From assembly GCF_003686955.1 (NCBI RefSeq), contig NZ_RCVM01000006.1, positions 26,837-90,836 of the forward strand: a stretch of 64,000 nucleotides of DNA, in the 5' to 3' direction. Both the position numbers and the translations under genes were made by a program. This document shows positions 13,540 to 20,854 of this stretch, piece by piece. The number at the start of each line of letters is the position of its first letter. The stretch's first letter is position 1. The notes beneath the pieces are model-generated. The model was not told the DNA's origin. It ran no database searches and saw nothing but the letters and a program-made list of their open reading frames with translations. Origin of the DNA: Streptococcus hillyeri (lineage in GTDB: Bacteria; Bacillota; Bacilli; Lactobacillales; Streptococcaceae).

Positions 13540-13700
13540 CTCAAAAAATAGCAATGAAACTCCGAAGGAGGTTATGACACTGACTTCGTCAGCTTTATTT
13601 CCTACCTCAAAAGGTCTCCCAGACCTTTTGCGCGTCCGCACTTTTAAGAAAGAAACAAAGAAAGTCATTTTTGAATTTGGTTAAGTATTAACGCTAATAA
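13540..13700 (+). repeat. Intergenic structured repeat, partial copy (module M)
   Basis: Begins at the intron break with GGCTCAAAAAATAGCAATG and continues AAACTCCGAAGGAGGTT, matching copies at 17.2, 20.0, 20.7 and 54.2 kb. It carries an extra arm, CTCAAAAGGTC (13606-13616) paired with GACCTTTTG (13622-13630), then the tail GCGTCCGCACTTTTAAGAAAG. Its 5' half is missing, apparently replaced by the intron. Confidence 0.75.
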
Positions 13701-13762
13701 GCAGGTGAGGATTCGGATAAAAGAATAAAATTATAAAAAAATAGCATATTTTTTTAAAAAGT

Positions 13763-13770
13763 GCTAAAAT
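13763..13770 (+). promoter_or_regulatory. Extended -10 for the lipoprotein gene
   Basis: GTGCTAAAAT contains an extended -10 (TG at 13762-13763, TAAAAT at 13765-13770), 33 bases before the start codon. No clear -35. Confidence 0.45.
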
Positions 13771-13802
13771 AATACAAACGTTTAAATTTAAGGAGAACTT
13801 TT

Positions 13803-14846
13803 ATGAAAAAGATTAAAATGTTACTTGCCCTGCCGCTGGCGCTGACTTTGGCCGCTTGCTCAAAATCACCTAAGGATGAATTCCTTGACTTGATTAAAAA
13901 GCAACAGAATGAAGACAAGGGTGCTTATGAATATGTGATTAAACTAGACGAAGCTAGTGGTGAAATGGCTTCTCAATTGGAGTCTTTTAAAGGTAAGAGC
14001 GTAAAAGCGACAGCTTCACAAGATTTGAAAAATGGTTTGATTGGATTGACAGTAAACTTATCAGATTTTAACAGTGAGTTATCAGATTTTGATTTTATTT
14101 ATTCTGACGATAAAGCTTATATGAGCGTTGCTCCTGTTGCGCAATTTTCAGCAGGTCTCGCTTCAGATTCTCTGGATGGAAAATTTGCAGACCTTGAGGA
14201 ATTTTCTGGTGAAAAAATGCCTTCACTAGCAGAGTTGTCAAAAGAAAACAAGGCAAATGCTGAGCTATTTGAAGAGGTAGATGAGAAGAACTTTACAAAA
14301 AATGGCGATAAAGTTACGATGACCTTATCATTTGATGAGTTATTTGATTTGACTAATAAAGTCGTTAAAAACTCTCAAAAAGAGCTCAAAGATGTAAGTG
14401 CTGAACAACTAAAAACGTATTTGGATTTAGCTAAAGCAAGCATTGATGACAGTTCAAAATTTGTGATGACTCTAGATGAAAAAGGAAATGGTAAAGCAAA
14501 AATTCAGCTGAAAACAGCAGCTGGTGTTGGCGAATCTGTTTCAGAATTAAAATTGACTCTTGACTATAAGAAGGTAACTTACAAAGCACCAAAAGTTCCT
14601 TCAAAATCTGACATTGTCTCTCAAGACGAATTGACAAACTTGATGACGGAAGAAATGAGTGCGTCAACTGAAGAAGTTAAAATGACTGATGAAGAGTTCA
14701 ATGAACTTTATGCTAGTTTGGAAGCAGAGGCGTCTAAGGCAACTAAAGAAGAAATCCAACTCTACATTGACGCAATGGCTCCATACTTAACAGAAGAACA
14801 AGCTAAAAAAATGCAAGAGCTTTTGAAAAAAGCAAGTGATGCTTAA
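13803..14846 (+). CDS. Putative lipoprotein of unknown function
   Basis: A 347-residue exported lipoprotein. The signal peptide MKKIKMLLALPLALTLAAC ends in a lipobox (LAAC) with the lipidated Cys at position 19. The mature part is rich in Lys, Glu, Ser and Asp, with alternating strands that suggest beta-structure in residues 45-260, and an acidic helical C-terminus (residues about 275-347). I do not recognise a named family; streptococci have related surface lipoproteins without assigned function. The AAGGAGAAC ribosome site precedes the ATG. Its own promoter and terminator make it a single-gene unit. Confidence 0.85.
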   Translation: MKKIKMLLALPLALTLAACSKSPKDEFLDLIKKQQNEDKGAYEYVIKLDEASGEMASQLESFKGKSVKATASQDLKNGLIGLTVNLSDFNSELSDFDFIYSDDKAYMSVAPVAQFSAGLASDSLDGKFADLEEFSGEKMPSLAELSKENKANAELFEEVDEKNFTKNGDKVTMTLSFDELFDLTNKVVKNSQKELKDVSAEQLKTYLDLAKASIDDSSKFVMTLDEKGNGKAKIQLKTAAGVGESVSELKLTLDYKKVTYKAPKVPSKSDIVSQDELTNLMTEEMSASTEEVKMTDEEFNELYASLEAEASKATKEEIQLYIDAMAPYLTEEQAKKMQELLKKASDA

Positions 14847-14865
14847 TGTGATGAGATAGACAATC

Positions 14866-14917
14866 AAGTGCATAGCAGCATTGTTAATGACGATGCAATT
14901 CTATGCACTTTTAATTT
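14866..14917 (+). terminator. Terminator after the lipoprotein gene
   Basis: AAGTGCATAG (14866-14875) pairs perfectly with CTATGCACTT (14901-14910), with further inner pairing (GCATTG/CGATGC), then a T-rich run. Confidence 0.8.
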
Positions 14918-15011
14918 GTTTTCAACAGATACAACTGCTGTTTTTGGTATGGGAATAATTTGGATTGTAATGCGTCTGGAATAGTTTGTCTAATAAAATC
15001 ACTTCAATAAT

Positions 15012-15085
15012 GAAATTATAATTTCATTCAAAAATTTATAATTTTATTCAAAAAAACTTTACATTTTATGAAAAAGTGATAAAAT
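15012..15085 (+). promoter_or_regulatory. Promoter of the LPXTG gene with upstream direct repeats
   Basis: TTTACA (15058-15063), a 16-base spacer and TAAAAT (15080-15085) preceded by TG form an extended promoter. Immediately upstream lie two direct repeats, TTATAATTTYATTCAAAAA, at 15016-15034 and 15036-15054 (18 of 19 identical). The first overlaps the palindrome GAAATTATAATTTC (15012-15025). They could be activator or repressor sites. Confidence 0.55.
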
Positions 15086-15138
15086 TACTTTGAAAAGAAA
15101 ATGGTTTCTTTTTAAAAATATTTTAGGAGAAAATATTT

Positions 15139-17004
15139 ATGAAATTTAAGTGGTTAAGTATGCTATCACTTTTGTTTTTAATCTTAGGAATTATTTCTGT
15201 TCCGAAATGGCATATCAAGGCTAATGAAATTACAGATTATAGCGGTGAAGCGACATTGTATTATGATCCAGACAGAAGTAATATTCAGATTACGAGCGAA
15301 ACTGTTAATGTTGTGGCAGAGCCGGGAGTTGATTTTAGATTTGTGAACAAATTGTCTTTCCCAGATAGTCAAATCATCAAAGAAGGCGATACGCTGGTTT
15401 TGAAAATTCCAGAGGAATTTAATCTCATTACAGTAATGACCTTTCCAGTTAAAAATGCAGAAGGAACAATAGTTGCTCAAGCGGTAGCAAATCCTGAAAC
15501 GGATACGATAACGCTGACCTTTACGGATCACTTCTCGAAAGTTCCTGAAAATAAAAAATTAGAAATTTCATTTGATGCTGTTATTGACCGTAGTAATGTG
15601 GCTGATGGCGAAAAAATGGTTCAATACGGTGGTGGTCTGTTCAAGTTTACCTTCAAGAATAACCGAGGCAGTGCTGGATTTACTGAGATGAAATACGGCT
15701 ACCAAGATGCTAAAAATCCAGATCAAATCCAATGGCGCATTGTGATAAATGCGGGGCAGTCTGTTCTTGAGGATTTAGTGATTGTTGATAGTTTTGGCGA
15801 AAATCAAACCTTAGTTGAGGGAAGTCTACGTATTGTTGATTACGCAAAACAGCCTGAGGCGATAAAATCAGAAGATCAGCTATGGGGATTGGATGCCTTA
15901 ACAAATCTTACAGATAAAGCTATTCTTAACCGTAATGTTACAGGTGATGTTACAGGTTTTACTTTACCATACGGTAATAACGAGGGGCGCGTGGTTTATT
16001 TTGAGTATGCGACTCATATTCCAGAAGATACTGTGGAAGGTGCAACGCTTAGCAATGATTTGTCATGGTCCTCGACAACTACTGCTGGTAAAGTTATCGA
16101 AGCTCTTGTTAAATTGCAGGCTGGTTCTGGTAAAGCTTCCTCTGAAAAATCTGAAAATGTTGTTTTAAAGGCAACGAAACTTCTAGAGGGACGTGAGTTG
16201 AAAGAGGGTGAGTTTACATTTGCACTTTATGCTGCAGATAATTTAACAACGCCACTTCAAACAAAGACAAATGCCAATGATGGTACAGTAACCTTTGATA
16301 CGATCCGTTACAGTCAAGAGGGAGTCTATCAATATGTCATCAAAGAGCTTGCAGGTTCAAATCAAGAAATTAGTTACGACTCGACAGAATATCATGTTAC
16401 TGTTTCAGTGACAGATGTGAATGGAGTTAAAATGGGAGAGGTTAGCTATGATCAGAAGCCTGTATTTAAAAATGTTTATACTCCAATAACAACGGAAAGT
16501 ACAACTGAAGTAACGACTGAGTCAACAACGGAAAGTACAACTGAAGCAACGACTGAGTCAACAACGGAAAGTACAACTGAAGCAACGACCGATTCAACAA
16601 CGGAAAGTACAACTGAAACAACGACCGAGTCTACTACCGATTCAACAACGGAAAGTACAACTGAAACAACGACCGAGTCAACAACGGAAAGTACAACTGA
16701 AGCAACGACCGAGTCAACAACGGAAAGTACAACTGAAACAACGACCGAGTCAACAACGGAAAGTACAACTGAAGCAACGACCGAGTCAACAACGGAAAGT
16801 ACAACTGAAGCAACGACTGAGTCAACAACGGAAAGTACAACTGAAACAACGACCGAGTCTACCACCGAGTCAACAACAGAAGGCAAGAAAAAGACTCCTA
16901 AATTACCTAAAACGGGTGATGCTTCAGGACTTAGTGCTTTTGTTGCTGGAGCCGCCCTACTTACTTTAGGTATGCTTAGTAAAAAAGCATATAGAAAAAA
17001 ATAA
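15139..17004 (+). CDS. LPXTG-anchored surface adhesin with isopeptide domain and T/E/S repeat stalk
   Basis: A 621-residue sortase-anchored wall protein. Order: signal peptide (1 to about 29, no YSIRK motif); an N-terminal adhesin region of two Ig-like, Cna/SdrG-type folds (about 35-335); one streptococcal pilin isopeptide domain (about 340-452) with candidate Lys in VVLKATK, Glu in YVIKELAG and Asn in PVFKNVY; a stalk of TTESTTEA-type repeats (about 452-580); the sorting signal LPKTG (589-593), a hydrophobic span and a basic tail. The isopeptide domain resembles pilin backbones (Spy0128/FctA type), but no sortase C or other pilin gene is adjacent, so it is more likely a monomeric adhesin. 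The ligand is unknown. The ribosome site is TTAGGAGAAA. Confidence 0.88.
   Translation: MKFKWLSMLSLLFLILGIISVPKWHIKANEITDYSGEATLYYDPDRSNIQITSETVNVVAEPGVDFRFVNKLSFPDSQIIKEGDTLVLKIPEEFNLITVMTFPVKNAEGTIVAQAVANPETDTITLTFTDHFSKVPENKKLEISFDAVIDRSNVADGEKMVQYGGGLFKFTFKNNRGSAGFTEMKYGYQDAKNPDQIQWRIVINAGQSVLEDLVIVDSFGENQTLVEGSLRIVDYAKQPEAIKSEDQLWGLDALTNLTDKAILNRNVTGDVTGFTLPYGNNEGRVVYFEYATHIPEDTVEGATLSNDLSWSSTTTAGKVIEALVKLQAGSGKASSEKSENVVLKATKLLEGRELKEGEFTFALYAADNLTTPLQTKTNANDGTVTFDTIRYSQEGVYQYVIKELAGSNQEISYDSTEYHVTVSVTDVNGVKMGEVSYDQKPVFKNVYTPITTESTTEVTTESTTESTTEATTESTTESTTEATTDSTTESTTETTTESTTDSTTESTTETTTESTTESTTEATTESTTESTTETTTESTTESTTEATTESTTESTTEATTESTTESTTETTTESTTESTTEGKKKTPKLPKTGDASGLSAFVAGAALLTLGMLSKKAYRKK
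16492..16880 (+). repeat. In-frame 36-bp tandem repeats encoding the T/E/S stalk
   Basis: About ten imperfect units of 36 bases (ACAACGGAAAGTACAACTGA and continuation), each encoding roughly TTESTTESTTEA. Units differ mostly at A/T/V and E/D positions. The near-identity makes copy-number change by slippage or recombination likely, and would keep the frame. Confidence 0.9.
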
Positions 17005-17112
17005 TGGGTAACGTTACGATGGGTAAGTCATAAAAACGTAAAGAGGCTGAGACAAACCAGCACGATGGCAAAGCCCACGCCCTCAAAACAATGAAAACCA
17101 ATAGGCAAAGAA

Positions 17113-17150
17113 CCCTCGCTAAGTGCTATACTCTTAGTGAGGGCTTTTTT
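17113..17150 (+). terminator. Terminator after the LPXTG gene
   Basis: CCCTCGCTAAG pairs with CTTAGTGAGGG (one G-T) and is followed by CTTTTTT. Confidence 0.85.
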
Positions 17151-17154
17151 GAAG

Positions 17155-17330
17155 TTTTCGTATAAAATGTATTCCAGTCTTTTTATACTTAACAAAAATC
17201 AAAAATTACTTTTTGTTTCTTTCTTAAAAGTGCGGACGCTCCAAAGGTCTGGGAGACCTTTGGAGGTGGGAAATGAAGCTGAAGAATTCGGCGTCAAAAC
17301 CTCCTACGGAGTTTCATTACTAGATTTGAG
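17155..17330 (-). repeat. Intergenic structured repeat, module M with extra arm
   Basis: Reverse-complement copy: on the minus strand it reads ...AGTAATGAAACTCCGTAGG, AGGTTTTGACG, then an arm whose halves lie at 17255-17265 and 17239-17249 (CTCCAAAGGTC/GACCTTTGGAG), then GCGTCCGCACTTTTAAGAAA and the AT tail. The arm differs from the 20.0 kb copy by a paired A-T to C-G change. Confidence 0.8.
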
Positions 17331-17647
17331 CTTATCTCTATCGCAGTAGATGATTGGCTGTACTTGTCGACGACTCGACAGCGTCCACCCCAATCATCCT
17401 TGCGGAGGAACTACTACGAAATTGACTTTCAATTTCTGTAGTTCTCCCAAAAATCCGTTCATATCAAGCCAATTACCCTCGCTTTTTGATTTCTAAGCTA
17501 AGGCTGAAATTGTCCACTGGACCGTTTCACTAATAAGAATACCACTATAGCGAAAGAAGCTCTGGTAAATCAAGCCATTTATTGGTTCTTGATTTTACTT
17601 AAACTGCTAATTTTGATTTTGAATGAGCATTAGTACTGATTATTTGA

Positions 17648-17802
17648 TGTAGTGGGTGGTTGGAGGTATATAACTGGATATTTCTTCATTTTCCAGTATC
17701 TACCTAAAACATTCACTGGATTATCCTCGCTCTATGATTTTCAAACTTGAACCTAAACATACTGGATGGTTTATACCCCACAATCGTTAGCGGTCATCAT
17801 AT
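17648..17802 (-). repeat. Diverged module X repeat
   Basis: On the minus strand it keeps CCGCTAACGATTG, GGTAGATACTGGAAAATGAA and ACCTCCAACCACCCACTAC in the same order as the better copies at 20.2, 36.5 and 45.1 kb, with an internal insertion. Looks like an old, decayed copy. Confidence 0.6.
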
Positions 17803-18099
17803 AACCATTGTTCGTCACATTCAGCATATACCAGATTGTTCCAGCCTGATTTTAGAAATAAGATAGCAAAGGGAATCCGATTTCTTTGGAATCGTGACTT
17901 CAGTCCCTATCTCTTTCAGTAGTGATAGGTTGTGGCTAATTACAATACGCTACCTTCTGAACAAAGACTATTTTTGAAGTTAACGTTTCTCCGGCGATGA
18001 TAGTTTTATATTATATCAGTGATAACTTTTCTGTATTAGCCAGCGTTTTAATTTTACGATAAAATATAAGATATTAGAAATGGAAAGTGAGGGTATCGC

Positions 18100-18792
18100 A
18101 TGAAACCAGTTATTATTGGCATTACAGGAAATGAAAGGACATGTACATCTATGGCTGGCGTTCGTCTTGATGCCGTCTCACGTCACTTGTCTGAAGGAGT
18201 TAAGGCGGCTGGGGGCGTGCCGATTATTTTGCCCCTAGGGACTCCAGATTTAGCTAAAACCTACATTGATATGATTGATAAATTAATCTTATCTGGTGGT
18301 CAAAATGTTGATCCTCGATTTTATGGTGAAGATCGTGAAATTGATTGTGATGATTATCATGTAGAGCGTGATGAATTTGAATTGGCTCTTGTTAAGGAAG
18401 CCTTGAAACAAGGCAAGCCTATTATGGCGGTTTGTCGTGGGATGCAGTTGCTTAATGTTGCTCTTGGTGGAACCCTTAATCAAAAGGTTGAGAACCATTG
18501 GCAAAATGAATACACAGGAACTTCTCATGAAGTTATCATTGAAAAAAATAGCCGTGTTAGTCAACTCTTATCACCTAATAGTCGTGTTAATTCTATCCAC
18601 AGACAATCGGTTAAAAAATTAGCACCAGGTCTTAAAGTTACGGCTCGTGACCCTCGTGATGGGACAATTGAAGCTTATGAGGCTAAAAACGGAGCGCCAC
18701 TCATAGGTTTACAATGGCACCCAGAACTTTTATTAGAAGATGGGGAAACACAAAGTCAAGGACTTTTTAACTATCTAGTCCAATCATTATAA
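18100..18792 (+). CDS. Gamma-glutamyl-gamma-aminobutyrate hydrolase-like peptidase (C26)
   Basis: Class I glutamine amidotransferase-like hydrolase, 230 residues, of the PuuD/peptidase C26 group. The nucleophile Cys is in MAVCRGMQLLNV (about residue 112) and the catalytic His in LQWHPEL (about residue 207). LSGGQNVDPRFYGE is the typical family segment. It cleaves gamma-glutamyl bonds; the true substrate in streptococci is not known, and no polyamine pathway genes are nearby. The ribosome site GAAAGTGAGGG is close to the ATG. Stand-alone gene with its own terminator. Confidence 0.9.
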   Translation: MKPVIIGITGNERTCTSMAGVRLDAVSRHLSEGVKAAGGVPIILPLGTPDLAKTYIDMIDKLILSGGQNVDPRFYGEDREIDCDDYHVERDEFELALVKEALKQGKPIMAVCRGMQLLNVALGGTLNQKVENHWQNEYTGTSHEVIIEKNSRVSQLLSPNSRVNSIHRQSVKKLAPGLKVTARDPRDGTIEAYEAKNGAPLIGLQWHPELLLEDGETQSQGLFNYLVQSL

Positions 18793-18804
18793 TAAGCATT
18801 TTAG

Positions 18805-18841
18805 AAACTTAAAATCACTTAATCGGATTTTAAGTTTTTTG
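18805..18841 (+). terminator. Terminator after the C26 peptidase gene
   Basis: AAACTTAAAATC pairs with GATTTTAAGTTT across the loop, followed by TTTTG. Confidence 0.75.
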
Positions 18842-18964
18842 ATTTTTGTTAAGTAATAAGTTGAAAATACGGCCTGTCATATTTTTATAATAAATTAGAA
18901 GAAAACTCTTTTAAAACATGATGAATATGCTAAAATAATAACATTATAGATGGGAGAGATTTGA

Positions 18965-19882
18965 ATGAGTAAAGCATTAAAAGGTTCACTCATGGTTGTT
19001 ATTGCAGGTATCGCTTGGGGGATTTCAGGAGTGTCAGGGCAATATTTGATGGCGAATGGTGTGCATGTTAATTTATTGACTAGTTTGAGATTGTTGGTTT
19101 CTGGAATAGCCTTGACGGGCCTAGCGTTCATGACTCAGCGAGAACGTCTTATGTCAGCTATGAAGCGAAAAGATGTCTGGCTTGGAATAGCCTTGTTTAG
19201 CCTGTTTGGGCTCTTATTAAATCAGTATGCTTATTTATCAGCCATTCATTATACAAATGCAGGAACAGCAACGGTTTTACAGTATCTTACGCCAGTTTTA
19301 ATATTGGCAGTTGTATGTTTAAAAGGCCGAGTAATGCCGACAGTTGGTGAATTGTCTGCCATTATCTTAGCTATTTTGGGAACCTATATCATTGCTACCC
19401 ACGGGCAGTGGACGAGTTTAGCGATGACACCCAAAGGGCTCTTCTGGGGACTTCTATCCGCGGTGACCTACGCCCTATACATTTTAATTCCTGCTCGCTT
19501 AATCCGTAAATTAGGAAGTTTAATCGTTATTGGACCAGGCATGTTATTGAGTGGCATCTTTTTTCCAGTTGCCGTTCAAGCGTGGCGGTATGAATTGACG
19601 TTTTCTACGGAAAATGTGCTGGCGCTGATAGGAATAGTAGGGATTGGTACCATTTTTGCCTATACCGTTTTTCTAAAAGGAACAACCATAGTCGGAGCCG
19701 TCAAAGGCAGTTTACTAGCTTCAGTAGAACCAATTGCCTCTGTCGTCTTTGGCATACTCATCATGAAAGAGACTTTTTATCTGATTGATTTGCTGGGAAT
19801 GCTCTTGATTTTACTAGCCGTCTTTTTAATATCACTTAAAGACCTTTATCAGCAAAAACGACACGCCGCTCCCAAATCGTAA
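18965..19882 (+). CDS. EamA-family drug/metabolite transporter
   Basis: A 305-residue inner-membrane transporter with ten hydrophobic segments arranged as two EamA repeats (about residues 5-140 and 150-290). The N-terminal GIAWGISGVSGQYL and second-repeat FWGLLSAVTYALY segments are typical. The family mostly exports amino acids, nucleobases or small metabolites; the cargo here is not readable. Ribosome site GGGAGAG, seven or eight bases before the ATG; an upstream TAAAATAAT may be the -10. A single-gene unit. Confidence 0.88.
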   Translation: MSKALKGSLMVVIAGIAWGISGVSGQYLMANGVHVNLLTSLRLLVSGIALTGLAFMTQRERLMSAMKRKDVWLGIALFSLFGLLLNQYAYLSAIHYTNAGTATVLQYLTPVLILAVVCLKGRVMPTVGELSAIILAILGTYIIATHGQWTSLAMTPKGLFWGLLSAVTYALYILIPARLIRKLGSLIVIGPGMLLSGIFFPVAVQAWRYELTFSTENVLALIGIVGIGTIFAYTVFLKGTTIVGAVKGSLLASVEPIASVVFGILIMKETFYLIDLLGMLLILLAVFLISLKDLYQQKRHAAPKS

Positions 19883-19898
19883 GTTATCTCACCAAAAA

Positions 19899-19950
19899 GA
19901 CCGATAGTTATCTTGTTATGTTTTCAAGAATCTATCGGTTGTTTTTTGTT
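19899..19950 (+). terminator. Terminator after the EamA transporter gene
   Basis: ACCGATAG pairs with CTATCGGT across a loop of about 25 bases and is followed by TGTTTTTTG. Confidence 0.75.
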
Positions 19951-19984
19951 TTAAAGTCAATTAGTTTTTATTTAGTATTTTTGT

Positions 19985-20130
19985 TAGCACTTCTCCTAAT
20001 GTGGTGTGGGACGCTCAAAAGGTCTAGGAGACCTTTTGAGGTGGGAAATGAAGCTGACTAAGTCAGTGTCAGAACCTCCCCTCCTACAGAGTTCCATTTC
20101 TTCTTGGCAAGCCTAGGTTTCCTTCGCTCT
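19985..20130 (-). repeat. Intergenic structured repeat, module M with extra arm
   Basis: On the minus strand: AATGGAACTCTGTAGGAGG, then GTTCTGACACTGACTTAGTC, the arm CTCAAAAGGTC/GACCTTTTGAG (halves at 20030-20040 and 20014-20024), and GCGTCCCACACC. Same order as the copies at 13.6 and 17.2 kb. Confidence 0.75.
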
Positions 20131-20182
20131 CTATTTTCTAAGCTCAGGCTGAAACTGTCCACTGGACAATTTCAGCCCCACG

Positions 20183-20396
20183 AGGTTGGGACATAAATAT
20201 CTCAACCTTCTATTTTTAATGGTAATAACAGATTGACGCAGTGGTTGATTGGAGGTCTGCAACTGGACACTTCTTCATTTTCAAGTGTCCACCTAAAATA
20301 GTCCACTGGACTATTTTACTACCACGCAATCGTTAGCGGACATCCTAATCAAACTGTGCGGAGGTGGGACGACGAAGTCAATTTCTTCGAAATTGC
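20183..20396 (-). repeat. Module X repeat, full-length copy
   Basis: Minus-strand copy with the nested palindrome AAAATAGTCCA / TGGACTATTTT (20295-20317), the TGGACACTT/AAGTGTCC-type hairpin, CCGCTAACGATTGCG and the end AGGTTGAGATATTTATGTCC. Its outer GTTGATT-type arms can pair. Confidence 0.8.
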
Positions 20397-20605
20397 GGAA
20401 AGTGCTAGTTGTGGCGACTTCGTCGCTCGCAGTGATTGCAGAAAATACCAGCAATAAGATATTATAAAACAACCGTATGTTGAAGGGAAATTCATTGTGA
20501 CTGAGACAATTTATCTTAAACGAGTTTACTATTTTATACTCAACCAAAATCAAAATTAGCATATTGAGCAAACTCAAGGACCAATAAAGGTATCAATTTC
20601 CCAGC

Positions 20606-20780
20606 GCTTCTTTCGCCATGGTGGTATTATAATCAAGAGTTTACTCTTGATTATAACGGACTTTTTGAGACCTAGGCTCAAAAAGTAGCAATGAAACTCC
20701 AAAGGAGGTTGCTTGCGTCCGCACCTTTTTAGAAAGAAGCAAAAAAGTAATTTTTGATTTTGGTTAAGTATTAAAGCTAA
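20606..20780 (+). repeat. Structured repeat, complete module M plus tail
   Basis: Outer stem GCTTCTTTC (20606-20614) with GAAAGAAGC (20732-20740), inner GGTG/CACC, hairpin 1 of 14 perfect pairs (20627-20640 with 20643-20656), hairpin 2 CTTTTTGAG/CTCAAAAAG (20661-20669 with 20677-20685), then the conserved segment AGCAATGAAACTCC...GGAGGTTGCTTGCGTCC. The same folding plan occurs at 54.1 kb with different stem sequences. An AT-rich tail runs to about 20780. Confidence 0.8.
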
Positions 20781-20854
20781 AACACTATATCCGAAGTAAT
20801 ATTAAAGAGGCTGGGGATTTCCAACCTCTTTTTAAGTGTTATTAACGGATTATT

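Larger units (their letters stand above)
17005..18099 (+). other. Repeat-rich intergenic region
   Basis: No credible gene in 1.1 kb. It holds the terminator at 17113-17150, a minus-oriented module M copy with AT-rich tail (about 17155-17330), a hairpin-rich stretch around 17360-17530 including GCTGAAATTGTCC / GGACCGTTTC, and a diverged module X copy (17648-17802). The last 100 bases are AT-rich and should contain the promoter of the next gene, but I see no convincing pair. Confidence 0.7.
19883..20854 (+). other. Repeat-rich intergenic region
   Basis: About 970 bases without a credible gene. In order: a terminator; a minus-oriented module M copy with its arm at 20014-20040; a hairpin GCTGAAACTGTCC / GGACAATTTCAGC near 20150-20175; a minus-oriented module X (20183-20396); an unassigned AT-rich part (20400-20580); and a plus-oriented complete module M (20606-20740) with tail. 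Small reading frames here are artefacts of the repeats. Confidence 0.7.

Noticed and set aside
16492..16880. Possible CRISPR array because of regular 36-base repeats
   Set aside because: There are no unique spacers; repeats are contiguous, in frame, and inside a wall-anchored protein.
16476..16886. Open frame of 136 residues on the minus strand made of VVDSVVLS-type repeats
   Set aside because: It is the antisense of the adhesin repeat, which lacks stops in several frames because of its composition. No ribosome site or sensible protein.
20311..20577. Minus-strand frame of 88 residues in the repeat region
   Set aside because: It runs through the module X repeat and has no ribosome site or recognisable sequence.
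20600..20780. Complete insertion sequence
   Set aside because: No transposase frame and no flanking target duplication could be seen; it fits a short structured repeat better.
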